A stretch of 64,000 nucleotides of DNA from Tachypleus tridentatus (taxonomy: Eukaryota > Arthropoda > Merostomata > Xiphosura > Limulidae): the NCBI RefSeq assembly GCF_004210375.1, contig NC_134834.1:93252170-93316169 (forward strand), given 5' to 3'. Every line of letters begins with the position of its first letter. Positions within the stretch are counted from its first letter, which is position 1. The translations under genes and the position numbers were made by a program. The notes under the pieces were generated by a model, which was not told the DNA's origin, did not search any database, and saw only the letters and a list, made by a program, of their open reading frames with translations. This document shows, in pieces, positions 37,150 through 47,450 of this stretch.

Positions 37150-37870
37150 TCGTAAAGTTCGATGGTTGAAACTTGACTTTATATTACATCCTTGTTAAAA
37201 CCAATCAAAAATCGTGAGATTAAGCAGTTGAAACTTGATTCTACATTATACCCTTAATGTAACCAATTGAAAATCATGAGGTTAAACAGTTGAAACTTGA
37301 CTCTGCATTATACCCTTATTGTAACCAATTGAAAATCATGAGGTTAAACAGTTGAAACTTGATTTTACAATATGCCCTTATCGTAACTAATTGAAAATCA
37401 TGAGGTTAAACAGTTGAAACTTGATTTTACATCATGCCCTTATCATAACCAATTGAAAATCATGAGGTTAAATAGTTGAAACTTGATTCTACATTATATC
37501 CTTATTGTAACCAATTGAAAATCATGAGATTAAACAGTTAAAACTTGACTCTAAATTATATCCTTATTGAAACTATTTCAAAATCCTGAGGTTAAACAGT
37601 TGAAATTTTACTCTATATTATACTCTTATTGAAACATTTTGAAAATCACAAAACTGAACGGTTGAAACTTGACTCTACGTCATATTCTTAATAGAACCAT
37701 TTCAAAATCATAAAGCAATATGACCCAAACTTCATTCCGTATTATACCATTTGTAAACCGCTTGATTACTATGAAGTTGGATGGCTCAGATCTGACTTTA
37801 GGTTATCCTGGTTGAAACCACTGAATTATCCTGGATAGATGATTGAAAGTTAAATCCATATTATATTGAT
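37150..37870. repeat. 62-bp tandem array, about 11-12 copies
   Basis: The unit contains GTTGAAACTTGACTCTACAT, TATACCCTTATTGTAACCAA and TTGAAAATCATGAGGTTAAA. Copies are similar on the left and degrade steadily after 37560. Confidence 0.95.
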
Positions 37871-38342
37871 TTTCTAATCTTTATTGTGAAACCATGTGGT
37901 TCGAAGTCAAATGTAAGATTCATCCTTACAACGATCTGCTCTGTTATGAAGTTTGATGTGTTTTAAAACTGTCTTGTCTTTAATTAACCAATATCAACGT
38001 ATAAGACTAACAATGATCTTATAAAATATATTGCTGTATTGCTACGTCAATATATATCATCCTATAAAACACATTTTATTAAAAGTAGTTGTAGACAAGT
38101 TATATTCCGGAAAAAAATAAATTCGTTTTAAAGAAACTGCATGCATAAAATATTTACTGTTCGTATAACTTTGCTTCATTTCTTATTCAAATATTTACAC
38201 TCAAAATTAACATAAATGTTCCTACAAATATTCAAAACAATTAGCTAATAATACAAGTGAAAAGCATATTGACGAATAAAGTATATGTTTTCATTGCATA
38301 AATTATATCAGCATATATTACATATATTTATTTTTATTTCAG

Positions 38343-38425
38343 GTGGATTGTTGTTGAAGACTGAATGACAAGAACCTGTCGTTTTGACGTCATTTTAAAT
38401 GAATAAAAACGTTACACTTTATCCA
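38343..38425 (+). other. Possible 3' UTR exon of DH44 with poly(A) signal
   Basis: A pyrimidine-rich acceptor (tttttatttcag, ending 38342) precedes about 60 bp that ends with AATAAA at 38402-38407. It would pair with the donor CAG/GTAAAC at 34229/34230, just after the DH44 stop codon. An unspliced alternative exists: AATAAA also occurs near 34696. Speculative. Confidence 0.22.
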
Positions 38426-40892
38426 TCAATCTTACGAGATTATGTTTTCAAACACTAAATCCTTGTTTAGAGAAAGTCTTGGGTATCTGTCTCCAGTTTT
38501 TTTTTTTTGTTTTTTTTTTGAAAGCCTTCAATTGTGATTGTCGTTAACTTAAATATTTTTATAAGGCGCACAACAAGTCTACTTTTCTGACTGGCGCACG
38601 TTTTTCCTTTGCTCGGCGATACACACAAACGTTTTTGGTTGTTTTCATCCTGCAATACTTAGGTTGCACGTGCACGGTTGATAGGAAACTCATTTATCAC
38701 AAGCCTTTGCGTAGTAGTCACAAGAGAAGAACGATCAGCCCGGAAAAATGAAAAATAAATATTTTCCATACAACTAGTAAGGATTATAAAAACACATCAA
38801 AATGATAAAAATGATCTTAGTTGTGAGTTTATATAGATTTTGTTTTCAAGTAAAATTTGGTTTACACATCGGTTCTGAAAACTTTCAACAGTATTTGCAT
38901 GCCAGCGTAAGAGAATGGATCTCCAGTTTTCTCAATCTCTATATTAATATCATGGATGTTCTGGTTTTATGTCATGTCTTGGCAATTAACAACGAATACG
39001 GATATGGTTATGGCGTAATATTCCTATCTGATACTGGATGATAGCATTCTCTTAAAGCTTTGAAATTGGCCTTTAAATACAAACAGCACTAGCATTTCTT
39101 TTGCAAAAGCCATTGGTATTATTTAAACTTATTTAACGGGAAATTAAAACTTAATAGTCCAATGACTTCCAAACATCTGTTATTTTTCATTATAGTGAAA
39201 AGCAAATAGATTTTTATTCGTGACATCAAGACTGCGAATATGAGTTAGGTGCTCAATTATATGACAATCTATATGGATAAAACTAGAATAATTCTCAAAA
39301 TCATGTTGTCTGTATGCACACTAACCATGCTACTGAAACTCTTACGATGCATTTTCTTATTATTAAAGACGATATAACTAAATAGATAGAAAATAATGGC
39401 ATCAATAAATAACATATCTCACATTTAAGCTGCTTAAGTATGTTGTTATCCTAGTTTTTCCAAACTGAAACTGTATATAAAATAATACTTACAATGTTCA
39501 ACAACAAACTGCACCGTAAACCTCATTATATCTCTATCAGATTTTTTCTATATTCCAGTTGAATGTCCAGAAATAAAAACCTAAAATAATTATTCTCAAA
39601 AGCAGAATTTAGTATTAACTGGTATTTCTTCATGTCTTTGCTGCTATAGAATACTTATATACGGCTTTCTTTCTTTGTTTGTTTTTATTACGGCAAATGG
39701 TAGATGTGGCTAAATTTTCTGTGTGTGAATAAAAATATCCAATCAGCTTCTTTGTTAAAACTTTCATAAAAGTTTCGTGAGTATGTAAATATGTATTAGT
39801 ATTATATCTTACGTCGTATCTTTGTTGTAGCAACCAACAGTAACAGACAGACAATAAACATTTTATTTCAGTCGCAAGGTCTGTAATTTCTATTTTCCCA
39901 AAAATTTCTCCAATCAAGTGCATAAAACTAATGTTTCTTGCATAGTTTTAACGTTTCTTTAACTAAGAAAACTATGTTTAACGTTACATTCATCCTATTT
40001 TTTCACCGAACGGTCAATTCTTGGACTTCACTTGGACCCAAGCATGCTACCACTGTGATACATCGTTTCCATACAATATCATTATTTTGGCCCAAACACA
40101 GTATAAAAAAAATTATACGATGGCATAAACATTAACTTTTTGTTATTTCACAATAGCACAAGTTGTTTTCTCCAAATACAAGCTTAAGTGTAACATAGTT
40201 AACTGTCGTGACAATATCAACACAAACACTCAGTTTAACAACACAAATTCATGCTGCTTTCAATTCCAAACTATGTGTGAAGTCACTATTTTGTGAAGTC
40301 AAGTATTTCTGACCTTTATGTAGATTGTATAAAATTCAACATTAGAAACTGTGCATCATACAATGCACTGTGTTATGTGTTATTAGCTCACGATGACTGT
40401 GTTGTTTACAACTTAAAGTTGTACTGTAGCCATTCAAAGACCAAACAAATATTTGTGTTACCTTTAACCCTTTTTTGTTCGTTTCTTTTACAGCACACAA
40501 AAGCCTTTTAAAAATACACTCGTGTAAGTTTAATGACCGAATTCTGAAAATCAGTTTTAAGAGAAACAAGCTAGACTTGTGTTTGATCTTCGACCATACT
40601 GAAACAAATTGTAACAACTGAGAATCAAATATATGGACATCATACATCCATACTTGAACAACATCCATCCCACTCTACACAAGCAAGCATGTGTACTACA
40701 CTGAACTGTACAACCAAACGTACAAACCACGTTAGATTACTCAACGTACAACCCACACTGGACTAACATAACCAGACGTACAACCCACACTAGACTACCA
40801 CTTCAAGCAGCCAGTATGGTGTTTATAGTAGAAAAAAGTTTTGAAATATCCCACCCTGAAGGAGTTTCACAACTGTAAGAAACTCTGACCCA
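38426..40892. other. No gene recognised
   Basis: AT-rich and free of SINEs. Open frames of 62-108 codons show no motifs or splice context. Confidence 0.6.
40708..40802. repeat. Short tandem repeat, about three copies
   Basis: Units around ACGTACAACCCACACTAGAC with variable linkers. Confidence 0.7.
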
Positions 40893-41945
40893 ATGTCACT
40901 AGTTAAGCGCCATGACTTACCTGTTCAGATGAGAAAGCAGTAAATTAGGAGTTTATTGGTTAAATATTTAACTGAAGAAGACGTGATTGGTGAAGATGCA
41001 CTGGAGTTAGTAGATAAGGGCCAAACAGATGCAAATGAATTAAAGATATTGGAATTAAAATATCAGATGCAATTAAAAGAGATAGAATTTCAAATAGAAA
41101 AGGAACAAAGAGAAATATAATTGAAACAGAAAGAATTAGAAATGCAGATGGAATTAAACGAATTGGGATTAACTAGTAAGTCAAACTGGCGTAATTTAGT
41201 AGTAACTATTTTTATGCCGCCAAAATGTGAGACTAGTGCCAAAAGTTCCAGGATGAAGAAACTGAAATATACTTCTTCCATTTTGAAAAAAAACTGTCGT
41301 TGTTTCGAAATGTCCAAAAGATGTTTGGACTCTGGTATTACAGAGTATAGTGGCTGGTAAAGCCAAGAAAATATTTTCTGTATATTCTCTAAAACAAAGT
41401 TGTAACTATGACAGTGTTAATCATGGAAACTTTGAAAGCTTACAGCACTAGCACATATGAAATTCGATAAGAAATGGGAACAACTGTTTCACAGATGGCT
41501 ATTATCTAGAAAGATGGATAAAAATTTTGATCTCCTGATGCAGTTTATTTTATAGAAACTTTTCGGCAGTGTATCAATACGGAACTAAGAACGCATTTGA
41601 ATGAGCACAAGTTCAAAAACTTAAACCAAACAGTAACAATAATGGATGCCTTTGTTCTTATGCACAAACTTGATCAGGAAAAGGTTTTCAAAATTACAAC
41701 ACGATTATAAGTAGGATTGGATCGAGCAACTCGTTTTTTATTTCACTAGAGGAACCAATCCGAATCCAAACCAAACCCAGACTCAGATAATGCCAATAAG
41801 CATTCAAGTTCTGGTTTTCCTGGGATGAGTAAATTGGTTCCAGCAAAATAAGTACCTGTGTTTACTTACTGTAAAAATATGTACCTGTGTTTACTTACTG
41901 TAAAATGAAAAGGCACATTATATCTGAGTGTTGGATTATTCAGAG
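40893..41945 (+). pseudogene. gag relic with zinc knuckle
   Basis: Starts ATG at 40893 (MSLVKRHDLPVQMRKQ then a stop), continues IRSLLVKYLTEEDVIGEDAL and a long Glu/Leu/Gln coiled region (40990-41160). It ends in a CCHC knuckle near 41865-41935: two Cys, then KMKRHIISECW. The knuckle's first part is duplicated by a 24-25 bp tandem repeat (GTACCTGTGTTTACTTACTG twice). Several stops. Confidence 0.75.
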
Positions 41946-41954
41946 AAACAACGG

Positions 41955-43118
41955 AAATAAAGTGAAGCGATCCTTACCATGTTTAAATAAGGTGAAGCGA
42001 TCCTTACCATGTTTAAATAAAATGAAGCGATTCTTACTGTTTAAATAAAGCGAAGCGATCCTTACCATGTTTAAATAAAGTGAAGCGATCCTTACCATGT
42101 TTAAATAAAGTAAAGCGATCCTTACCATGTTTAAATAAGGTGAAACAATCCTTACCATGTTTGAATAAAGTGAAGCGATCCTTACCATGTTTAAATAAAG
42201 TGAAACGATCCTTACCATGTTTAAATAAAGTGAAGCGATCCTTACCATGTTTAAATAAAGAAGCGATCATTATCATGTTTTAATAAGATGAAGCGATTCT
42301 TACCGTTTAAATAAAGCGAAGCGATCCTTACCATGTTTAAATAAAGTGAAGCGATCCTTACCATGTTTAAATAAAGTAAAGCGATCCTTACCATGTTTAA
42401 ATAAAGTAAAGCGATCCTTACCATGTTTAAATAAAGTAAAGCGATCCTTACCATGTTTAAATAAAGTGAAGCGATCCTTACCATGTTTAAATAAAGTAAA
42501 GCGATCCTTACCATGTTTAAATAAGGTGAAGCGATCCTTACCATGTTTAAATAAAGTAAAGCGATCCTTACCATGTTTAAATAAGATGAAGCAATTCTTA
42601 CTGTTTAAATAAAGCGAAGCGATCCTTACCATGTTTAAATAAAGAGAAGCGATCCTTACCATGTTTAAATAAAGCGAAGCGATCCTTACCATGTTTAAAT
42701 AAAGGGAAGCTATCCTTACCATGTTTAAATAAAGGGAAGCTATCCTTACCATGTTTAAATAAAGGGAAGTGATCCTTACCATGTTTAAATAAAGCCAAGC
42801 AATCCTTACAATGTTTAAATAAGGTGAAGCGATCCTTACCATGTTTAAATAAAGCGAAGCGATCCTTACCATGTTAAAATAAATTGAAACGATCCTTGAG
42901 ATGTTTAAATAAAGCGAAGCGATCCTTACCATGTTTAAATAAAGGGAAGCGATCCTTACCATGTTTAAATAAAGCGAAGTGATCCTTACCATGTTTAAAT
43001 AAAGTGAAGCGATCCTTACCATGTTTAAATAAGATGAAGCGATTCTTACTGTTTAAATAAAGCGAAGCGATCCTTACCATGTTTAAATAAAGTGAAGCGA
43101 TCCTTAACATGTTTAAAT
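41955..43118. repeat. 30-bp minisatellite inside the retrotransposon, about 38 units
   Basis: The unit is GTGAAGCGATCCTTACCATG + TTTAAATAAA. Because 30 is a multiple of three, it makes long spurious open frames on both strands (10-residue repeats such as KRSLPCLNKV). A shorter variant unit (AGATGAAGCGATTCTTACTG + TTTAAATAAA) recurs near 42021, 42287, 42583 and 43031, implying higher-order duplication of blocks. The array starts a few codons after the zinc knuckle. Confidence 0.97.
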
Positions 43119-43189
43119 GCTCATTTAAGCTCTTGAGTGTTTACAGTTCGGTGAAAGTGATAATATTAGAGTCTGAATTTATGGAGGAA

Positions 43190-43500
43190 TATAATTCCTT
43201 TATTTTAGAGGGATTTATGTTACTTGTAGGTGAGGATGCCAATTTACAACCCATTAACATTTTAAGGGATACCTGAGTCTCTTAGTCTTTGTTACTGAAG
43301 AGCATTCTGAGAAGTCTTAAGCTGGAGCCAGCATGCTTATTCAGGGTGCAGAGCTAGGCTTTGTGAATGTTTCCCTCGATGTTGTGAATTTTCAGACCTA
43401 TAATGGCGGATGTCCGACCTACTCTTCTAGTAGAGAGCGTTTCATTATTGCTAGGCGATAAAGTCATCACAAACACGATTGTGTCTTTGGAGTCCTGGAA
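43190..43500 (+). pseudogene. Aspartic protease relic of the GMR1-like element
   Basis: Reads NSFILEGFMLLVGEDANLQP then INILRDT, followed by a stop where the catalytic motif should continue (Asp-Thr-Gly expected), and another stop two codons later. The protease could not work. The following SINE interrupts the region at 43520. Confidence 0.65.
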
Positions 43501-43519
43501 AGAGGATGATTGTGAGAAG

Positions 43520-43802
43520 GCCCGGCATGGCCAAGTGTGTTAAGGCGTTCGACTCGTAATCAGAGAGTCGCGGGTTTGAATCCCGGTCGCATCAAACATG
43601 CTCACCCTTTCACCCGTGGGGGCGTTATAATGTGACGGTCACTCCCACTATTCGTTGGTAAAGGAGTAGCCCAAGAGTTGGCGGTGGGTGGTGATGACTA
43701 GCTGCCTTCCCTCTAGTCTTACACTGTGAAATTAGGGACGGCTAGCGCAGATAGCCCTCGAGTAGCTTTGCGCGAAATTCAAAAAACAAACAAACAAAAA
43801 CA
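43520..43802 (+). mobile_element. SINE A copy inserted in the GMR1-like element
   Basis: ATGATTGTGAGAA (13 bp) occurs immediately before the SINE and again right after its tail. Full-length, close to consensus. Confidence 0.97.
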
Positions 43803-44099
43803 AATGATTGTGAGAACAAGGAATTTCAGGATATTTATCCTGTGTATACAGTTACCAGTTCTATGAGCAAGAAACTTTCAAATGAAGAGACTCTTGATCA
43901 CGTCAGACTCACTGACCAAAGAGGGACTTAAATGATGGTCTAGAAGATACCTTCTTTAGTGAGCTCAATGAAGAGGGATTCATTTCTCCTAGGCCGACAA
44001 CAAGGAAATTTCAAATGAGAAAAAGTAGTGTCTATCTACACCTGATATGAAATCCGAAGAGGAATAATTTAGCAGGATAAGTTTATTGCTTAGCAGGAA

Positions 44100-44950
44100 A
44101 AGGGTCCTGTAGTGACTAAATTTCACCAGAGGTTACTGTCTCCTGAGGAAACAGTGGAAGTTGCTCTATGTTACTGCCTTAATGGTGGATTGTTAATGCA
44201 AAAGTCGAAACCACCTGACATACCAAGTGGGAATGGATGGAACATTACTCACCAGAGAGTTCTGTAAAACCTGTAATGGAAAAAAGTTGTGAGCTTAGCC
44301 CATGATATGCAGAATGGAAATCCTGTGACAGAATTTTAAATCATTTCTATTGGCCAACTGTACAACATGATGTCGCAGAATATTCAAAGTCATGACACAT
44401 GTATTTCATTTAGTGGGCAAACCAAATCAAAAAATGAACAACACGTAATAGCATCTGATGCACCAATCAGAAGAGTTATTATGAACTGTGTAGGTTCATT
44501 TCCAGAAACTAGGTTAGGAAATCATTACCCACTAACAATAATGTGTGTTTCTTGTCGATTTCCTTGAGGAATATTAAATTCGCCACTAATATTGTTCTCG
44601 GCCATTCAGTTTGGGGACCTCTGAAATTACTCAAAGAGAACTAGCTTTGTGAAAATACCAACATGAATCTGCTTGATTATGTGTAAGGTTTTAAGCATAA
44701 ACTTATGAGAGTTGAGATTGCTAAAGAAAAAATCAAGAAAAGTCAAAGTAGAAGGAAGCGTGTGGATGATAAAGAGAAGTGTCTTTAAGGCAAGTGATAA
44801 GGTTTTTGTCTTGTTGTTTATTGCAGACCATGCCTTACAAACTCGGTATTCTAACCCTTATGAAATTGAATCAAAAGCCAGTGACTTAAATTATGTTGTC
44901 AAAAATCTAAGGCAGTGGAAAGACAACCATGTCATATCAATGTATTGAAA
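44100..44950 (+). pseudogene. Integrase relic located before the RT
   Basis: Zinc-binding region at about 44325-44420 (RILNHFYWPTVQHDVAEYSK), then the catalytic core start VIMNCVGSFPETRLGNHYPL at 44474-44540. The first catalytic Asp position is Asn here (44483-44485). The frame then breaks after CVSCRFP and resumes at VLGHSVWGPLKLLKE; compared with the family most of the core is missing. C-terminal part follows to 44950 (RYSNPYEIESKASDLNYVVK). Confidence 0.75.
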
Positions 44951-45179
44951 GAGTACATTGAGAGGTATGACTCTTAAACTGTGGAGCTACTTCCCACCTT
45001 AGCCACTGTCCACAAAAGTGACAAGATTGAGAAAGCTGGTGGTTATAAAACTGACGAGCCATAGGGGAATCAAAATATAAATATGATGTTAAACTGAAAC
45101 ATTCAGATGCACTTGCAGCCTTAGAGTCGAATTGTGTCATCTGAATGGTACCCAAGAAGAACTGAAATATTTAGTTTCA

Positions 45180-46156
45180 GGAATATGTACACTTGTTTCT
45201 TGATGTTGCAAACAGAACTGACCTCGTTAGTCATGGTGAAGATGTTGGTTGTGCCACTCCTGTTAAACAACATCCTGACCATGCTAGTCCTGTAAAACTG
45301 GAACACGTGATAAGTGAAGTCGAGAATATGTTGGAGATTAACATCATTAAGCTGAGTGATAGTGAATGGAGCTCGCCGAGTGTCTTAGCACCCAAACCAG
45401 ACAAGTCTTACCAGTTTTATACCGATTTCAGACAGGTTAATGCTATAACCAAGAGTGACTCTTATTCACTTTCTAGGATTGATAACTGTATTGACAGGAT
45501 AGGTCATGCTAAGCACGTTTGACTTACTGAAAGGATACTGGCAAGACCACACTGACAGACATAGCTAAACAAGTATCAGTTTTTGTAACCACAGATGTCT
45601 TTTCTAGTACAAAGTGACGCCGTTTGAAATGAAAAACGCCCCAGCAACATTCCAACGTTTGATCAACAATGATATTGTTGGTCTAGAGGGGTGTGATACT
45701 TACATTGGTGATGTCATTATATCAAGTGATGAGTGAGAAAAGCATGTACAATAACTTTGTGGAGTTTTTGAAGGGTTGTCAAAGGCTAACTTGACTGTAA
45801 ATCTTATAAAAGGTGAATTTTGTCATCTTACTATTGAATATCGAAGATATGTGGTAGGACAAAGGCAAGTAAAACCTTTAATTACTAGGATGAAAGCTAT
45901 TGTAAATTTTCAAACACCAAGAAAGAAAAGTGAAGTGAGGAGGTATCTTGAAATGGCAATGCATTACAGGAAATTCTTTTTAAGGTTTTCAACATTGGCA
46001 CAATCTTTGACCAGCTTCATTAGGAATAACACAAAATTTATGTGTAGTAATCAATACAAGTATTCTTTTGGAACTATCAAAGCCATTCTATTGAGTTTAC
46101 CAGTTCTTAAAACACCAGATATTTTTGAAGCAATTCGGACTTGCTGTAGATGTTAG
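45180..46156 (+). pseudogene. Ty3/gypsy-type reverse transcriptase relic
   Basis: First frame 45193-45522: VKLEHVISEVENMLEINIIK, SEWSSPSVLAPKPDKSYQFY, TDFRQVNAITKSDSY. A frameshift at about 45515 precedes the FDLLKGYWQ motif. Middle part in other frames includes KNAPATFQRLINN. The active-site motif reads YIGD (45701-45712) instead of Tyr-x-Asp-Asp. A second open frame 45776-46156 covers thumb/connection (LSKANLTVNL, VRRYLEMAMHYRKFF). Nonfunctional. Confidence 0.88.
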
Positions 46157-46620
46157 TAATGTTTGTACTTGTGTTGTTCTGTTACAAGAGAGTGATCACC
46201 ATGTTGACAATCCGGTTTGATATATTTCAAATACATTTGACAAACACCCTAAATATTACTCTACTATTGAAAAAAATGTCTTGCTCTGTTTGTGGTGATA
46301 CAACATTTTAACGTCTATGACAGCACCAGTGATACAACATTTTAACGTCTATGACAGCACCAGTGATACAACATTTTAACGTCTATGACAGCACCAGTGA
46401 TACAACGTTTTAACGTCTATGACAGCACCACTAGTTATCCTGTTCTTGTTTTCACCGATCACAATTCTTTGATATTCATTCACAAAATGAAAAACAAGAA
46501 TCAATGACTGTTAAGATGGACTCTGACTTTACAAGAGTATAATTTGGAAATTAAACATATTAAGAGCAAGGACAATGTTATTGCTGACACAGTATCAAGA
46601 GCTGATTGAAATGTAACTAC
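46157..46620 (+). pseudogene. RNase H relic with 34-bp tandem expansion
   Basis: Contains VLLQESDHHVDNPV, YYSTIEKNV, QHFNVYDS, VLVFTDHN and, at the end, IKSKDNVIADTVSRAD. A 34-bp unit (GTGATACAACATTTTAACGT + 14 bp) is repeated about four times at 46291-46426 inside the domain; 34 is not a multiple of three, so each added copy shifts frame. Confidence 0.8.
46291..46426. repeat. 34-bp tandem repeat, four copies
   Basis: Copies of GTGATACAACATTTTAACGT + CTATGACAGCACCA; almost identical, so recent. It lies within the RNase H relic. Confidence 0.95.
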
Positions 46621-46720
46621 CACAAGGTTGTTGCTTGGATAAGTTTATAAATGTACTTTTGTAAACTTCCTAAATGTATCAGAAAGTTTTCATTGTATTC
46701 AAACTTTCCTCTTTTAAGGG

Positions 46721-47450
46721 GTGATCGGTTACACACTAGTGCTAATAATAATAATACTGTAATGGTTAAACGTAAACCTTACTGTTTTTAACATTGAACT
46801 TAGTACCTGATCAGAACTTAAAAACCAAATAAACCTGGTCAGAATCATTAGCATAATTAATATGATTTACTCTGATCGAATATTCCTAAACTACAAAATA
46901 GTTATTGAATATTCTGGAACGCTCGTGAGTTAGACCTAGAAATCTTTAAGTTCTGAAACCTACTGGAATGAAGATTGAAGGTCAGAGAACTTAATAGAAT
47001 CGAATTTTCCAGAGAGGATATGATGACATTCACGTACTGAAGTTCTTACAGCTTTTTGATACTATATAAATGTCGCTAAGGATGATAGGAAGTTTTTTCC
47101 TTCTTTTGAGACCTAACTGACTACAGAAAGTCTTAAAGTTCGAGCTTTCAGAAAACTCGGACTTATGTGTGATGGTTAATAAAACAACAACAACTGTAAT
47201 TGTATTTGACGGTGAAATTGGACTTGTTAAGATATATTGTATTAAGAAATTCTTGATTCTGCCCAGGTAATCTAATTTTTAGTATTTTTATGGTTGTGTC
47301 GGTGTTGCTTCCTAATTGTGTGAATATTGTTAGATTAATAACTGAGTAAATATTGTCACTGTATAAATTATTCTTATTACAATTTAATAAAGTTGTGAAT
47401 TGTTATTGTAAATTGGCTTTGTCTTGTTTGTTGGGTTCACGATCTATAAA
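46721..47450 (+). other. Probable 3' LTR of the GMR1-like element
   Basis: After a purine-rich AAGGGG at about 46720 comes AT-rich noncoding DNA with a TATA box (ACTATATAAA, 47061-47070) and AATAAA (47386-47391), spaced as promoter and poly(A) site in an LTR. The limits are uncertain because no 5' partner is available for comparison. Confidence 0.4.

Larger units (their letters stand above)
40893..47450 (+). mobile_element. Decayed Ty3/gypsy-type retrotransposon with GMR1-like domain order
   Basis: Order seen: gag with a zinc knuckle (40893-41945), 30-bp minisatellite (41955-43118), protease (about 43190-43500), SINE (43520-43802), integrase (44100-44950), reverse transcriptase (45180-46150), RNase H (46150-46620), then a probable 3' LTR. 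The domains resemble Ty3/gypsy proteins, but integrase precedes RT as in Ty1/copia; this combination defines the GMR1 group. Stops and frameshifts occur throughout. I find no 5' LTR copy before 40893, so the element is truncated or its LTR has decayed beyond recognition. Confidence 0.85.

Noticed and set aside
40342-40668. 108-codon frame on the - strand
   Set aside because: No recognisable domain or splice context, and overlapping open frames on the other strand. Such lengths occur by chance here.
42300-43022. A 240-codon open frame on the - strand and similar ones on both strands at 41940-43110
   Set aside because: They are translations of the 30-bp minisatellite, whose unit length is a multiple of three; repeated 10-residue units on both strands are an arithmetic effect.
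41955-43118. CRISPR-like array
   Set aside because: There are no unique spacers: the whole unit repeats head to tail. The context is a eukaryotic retrotransposon.
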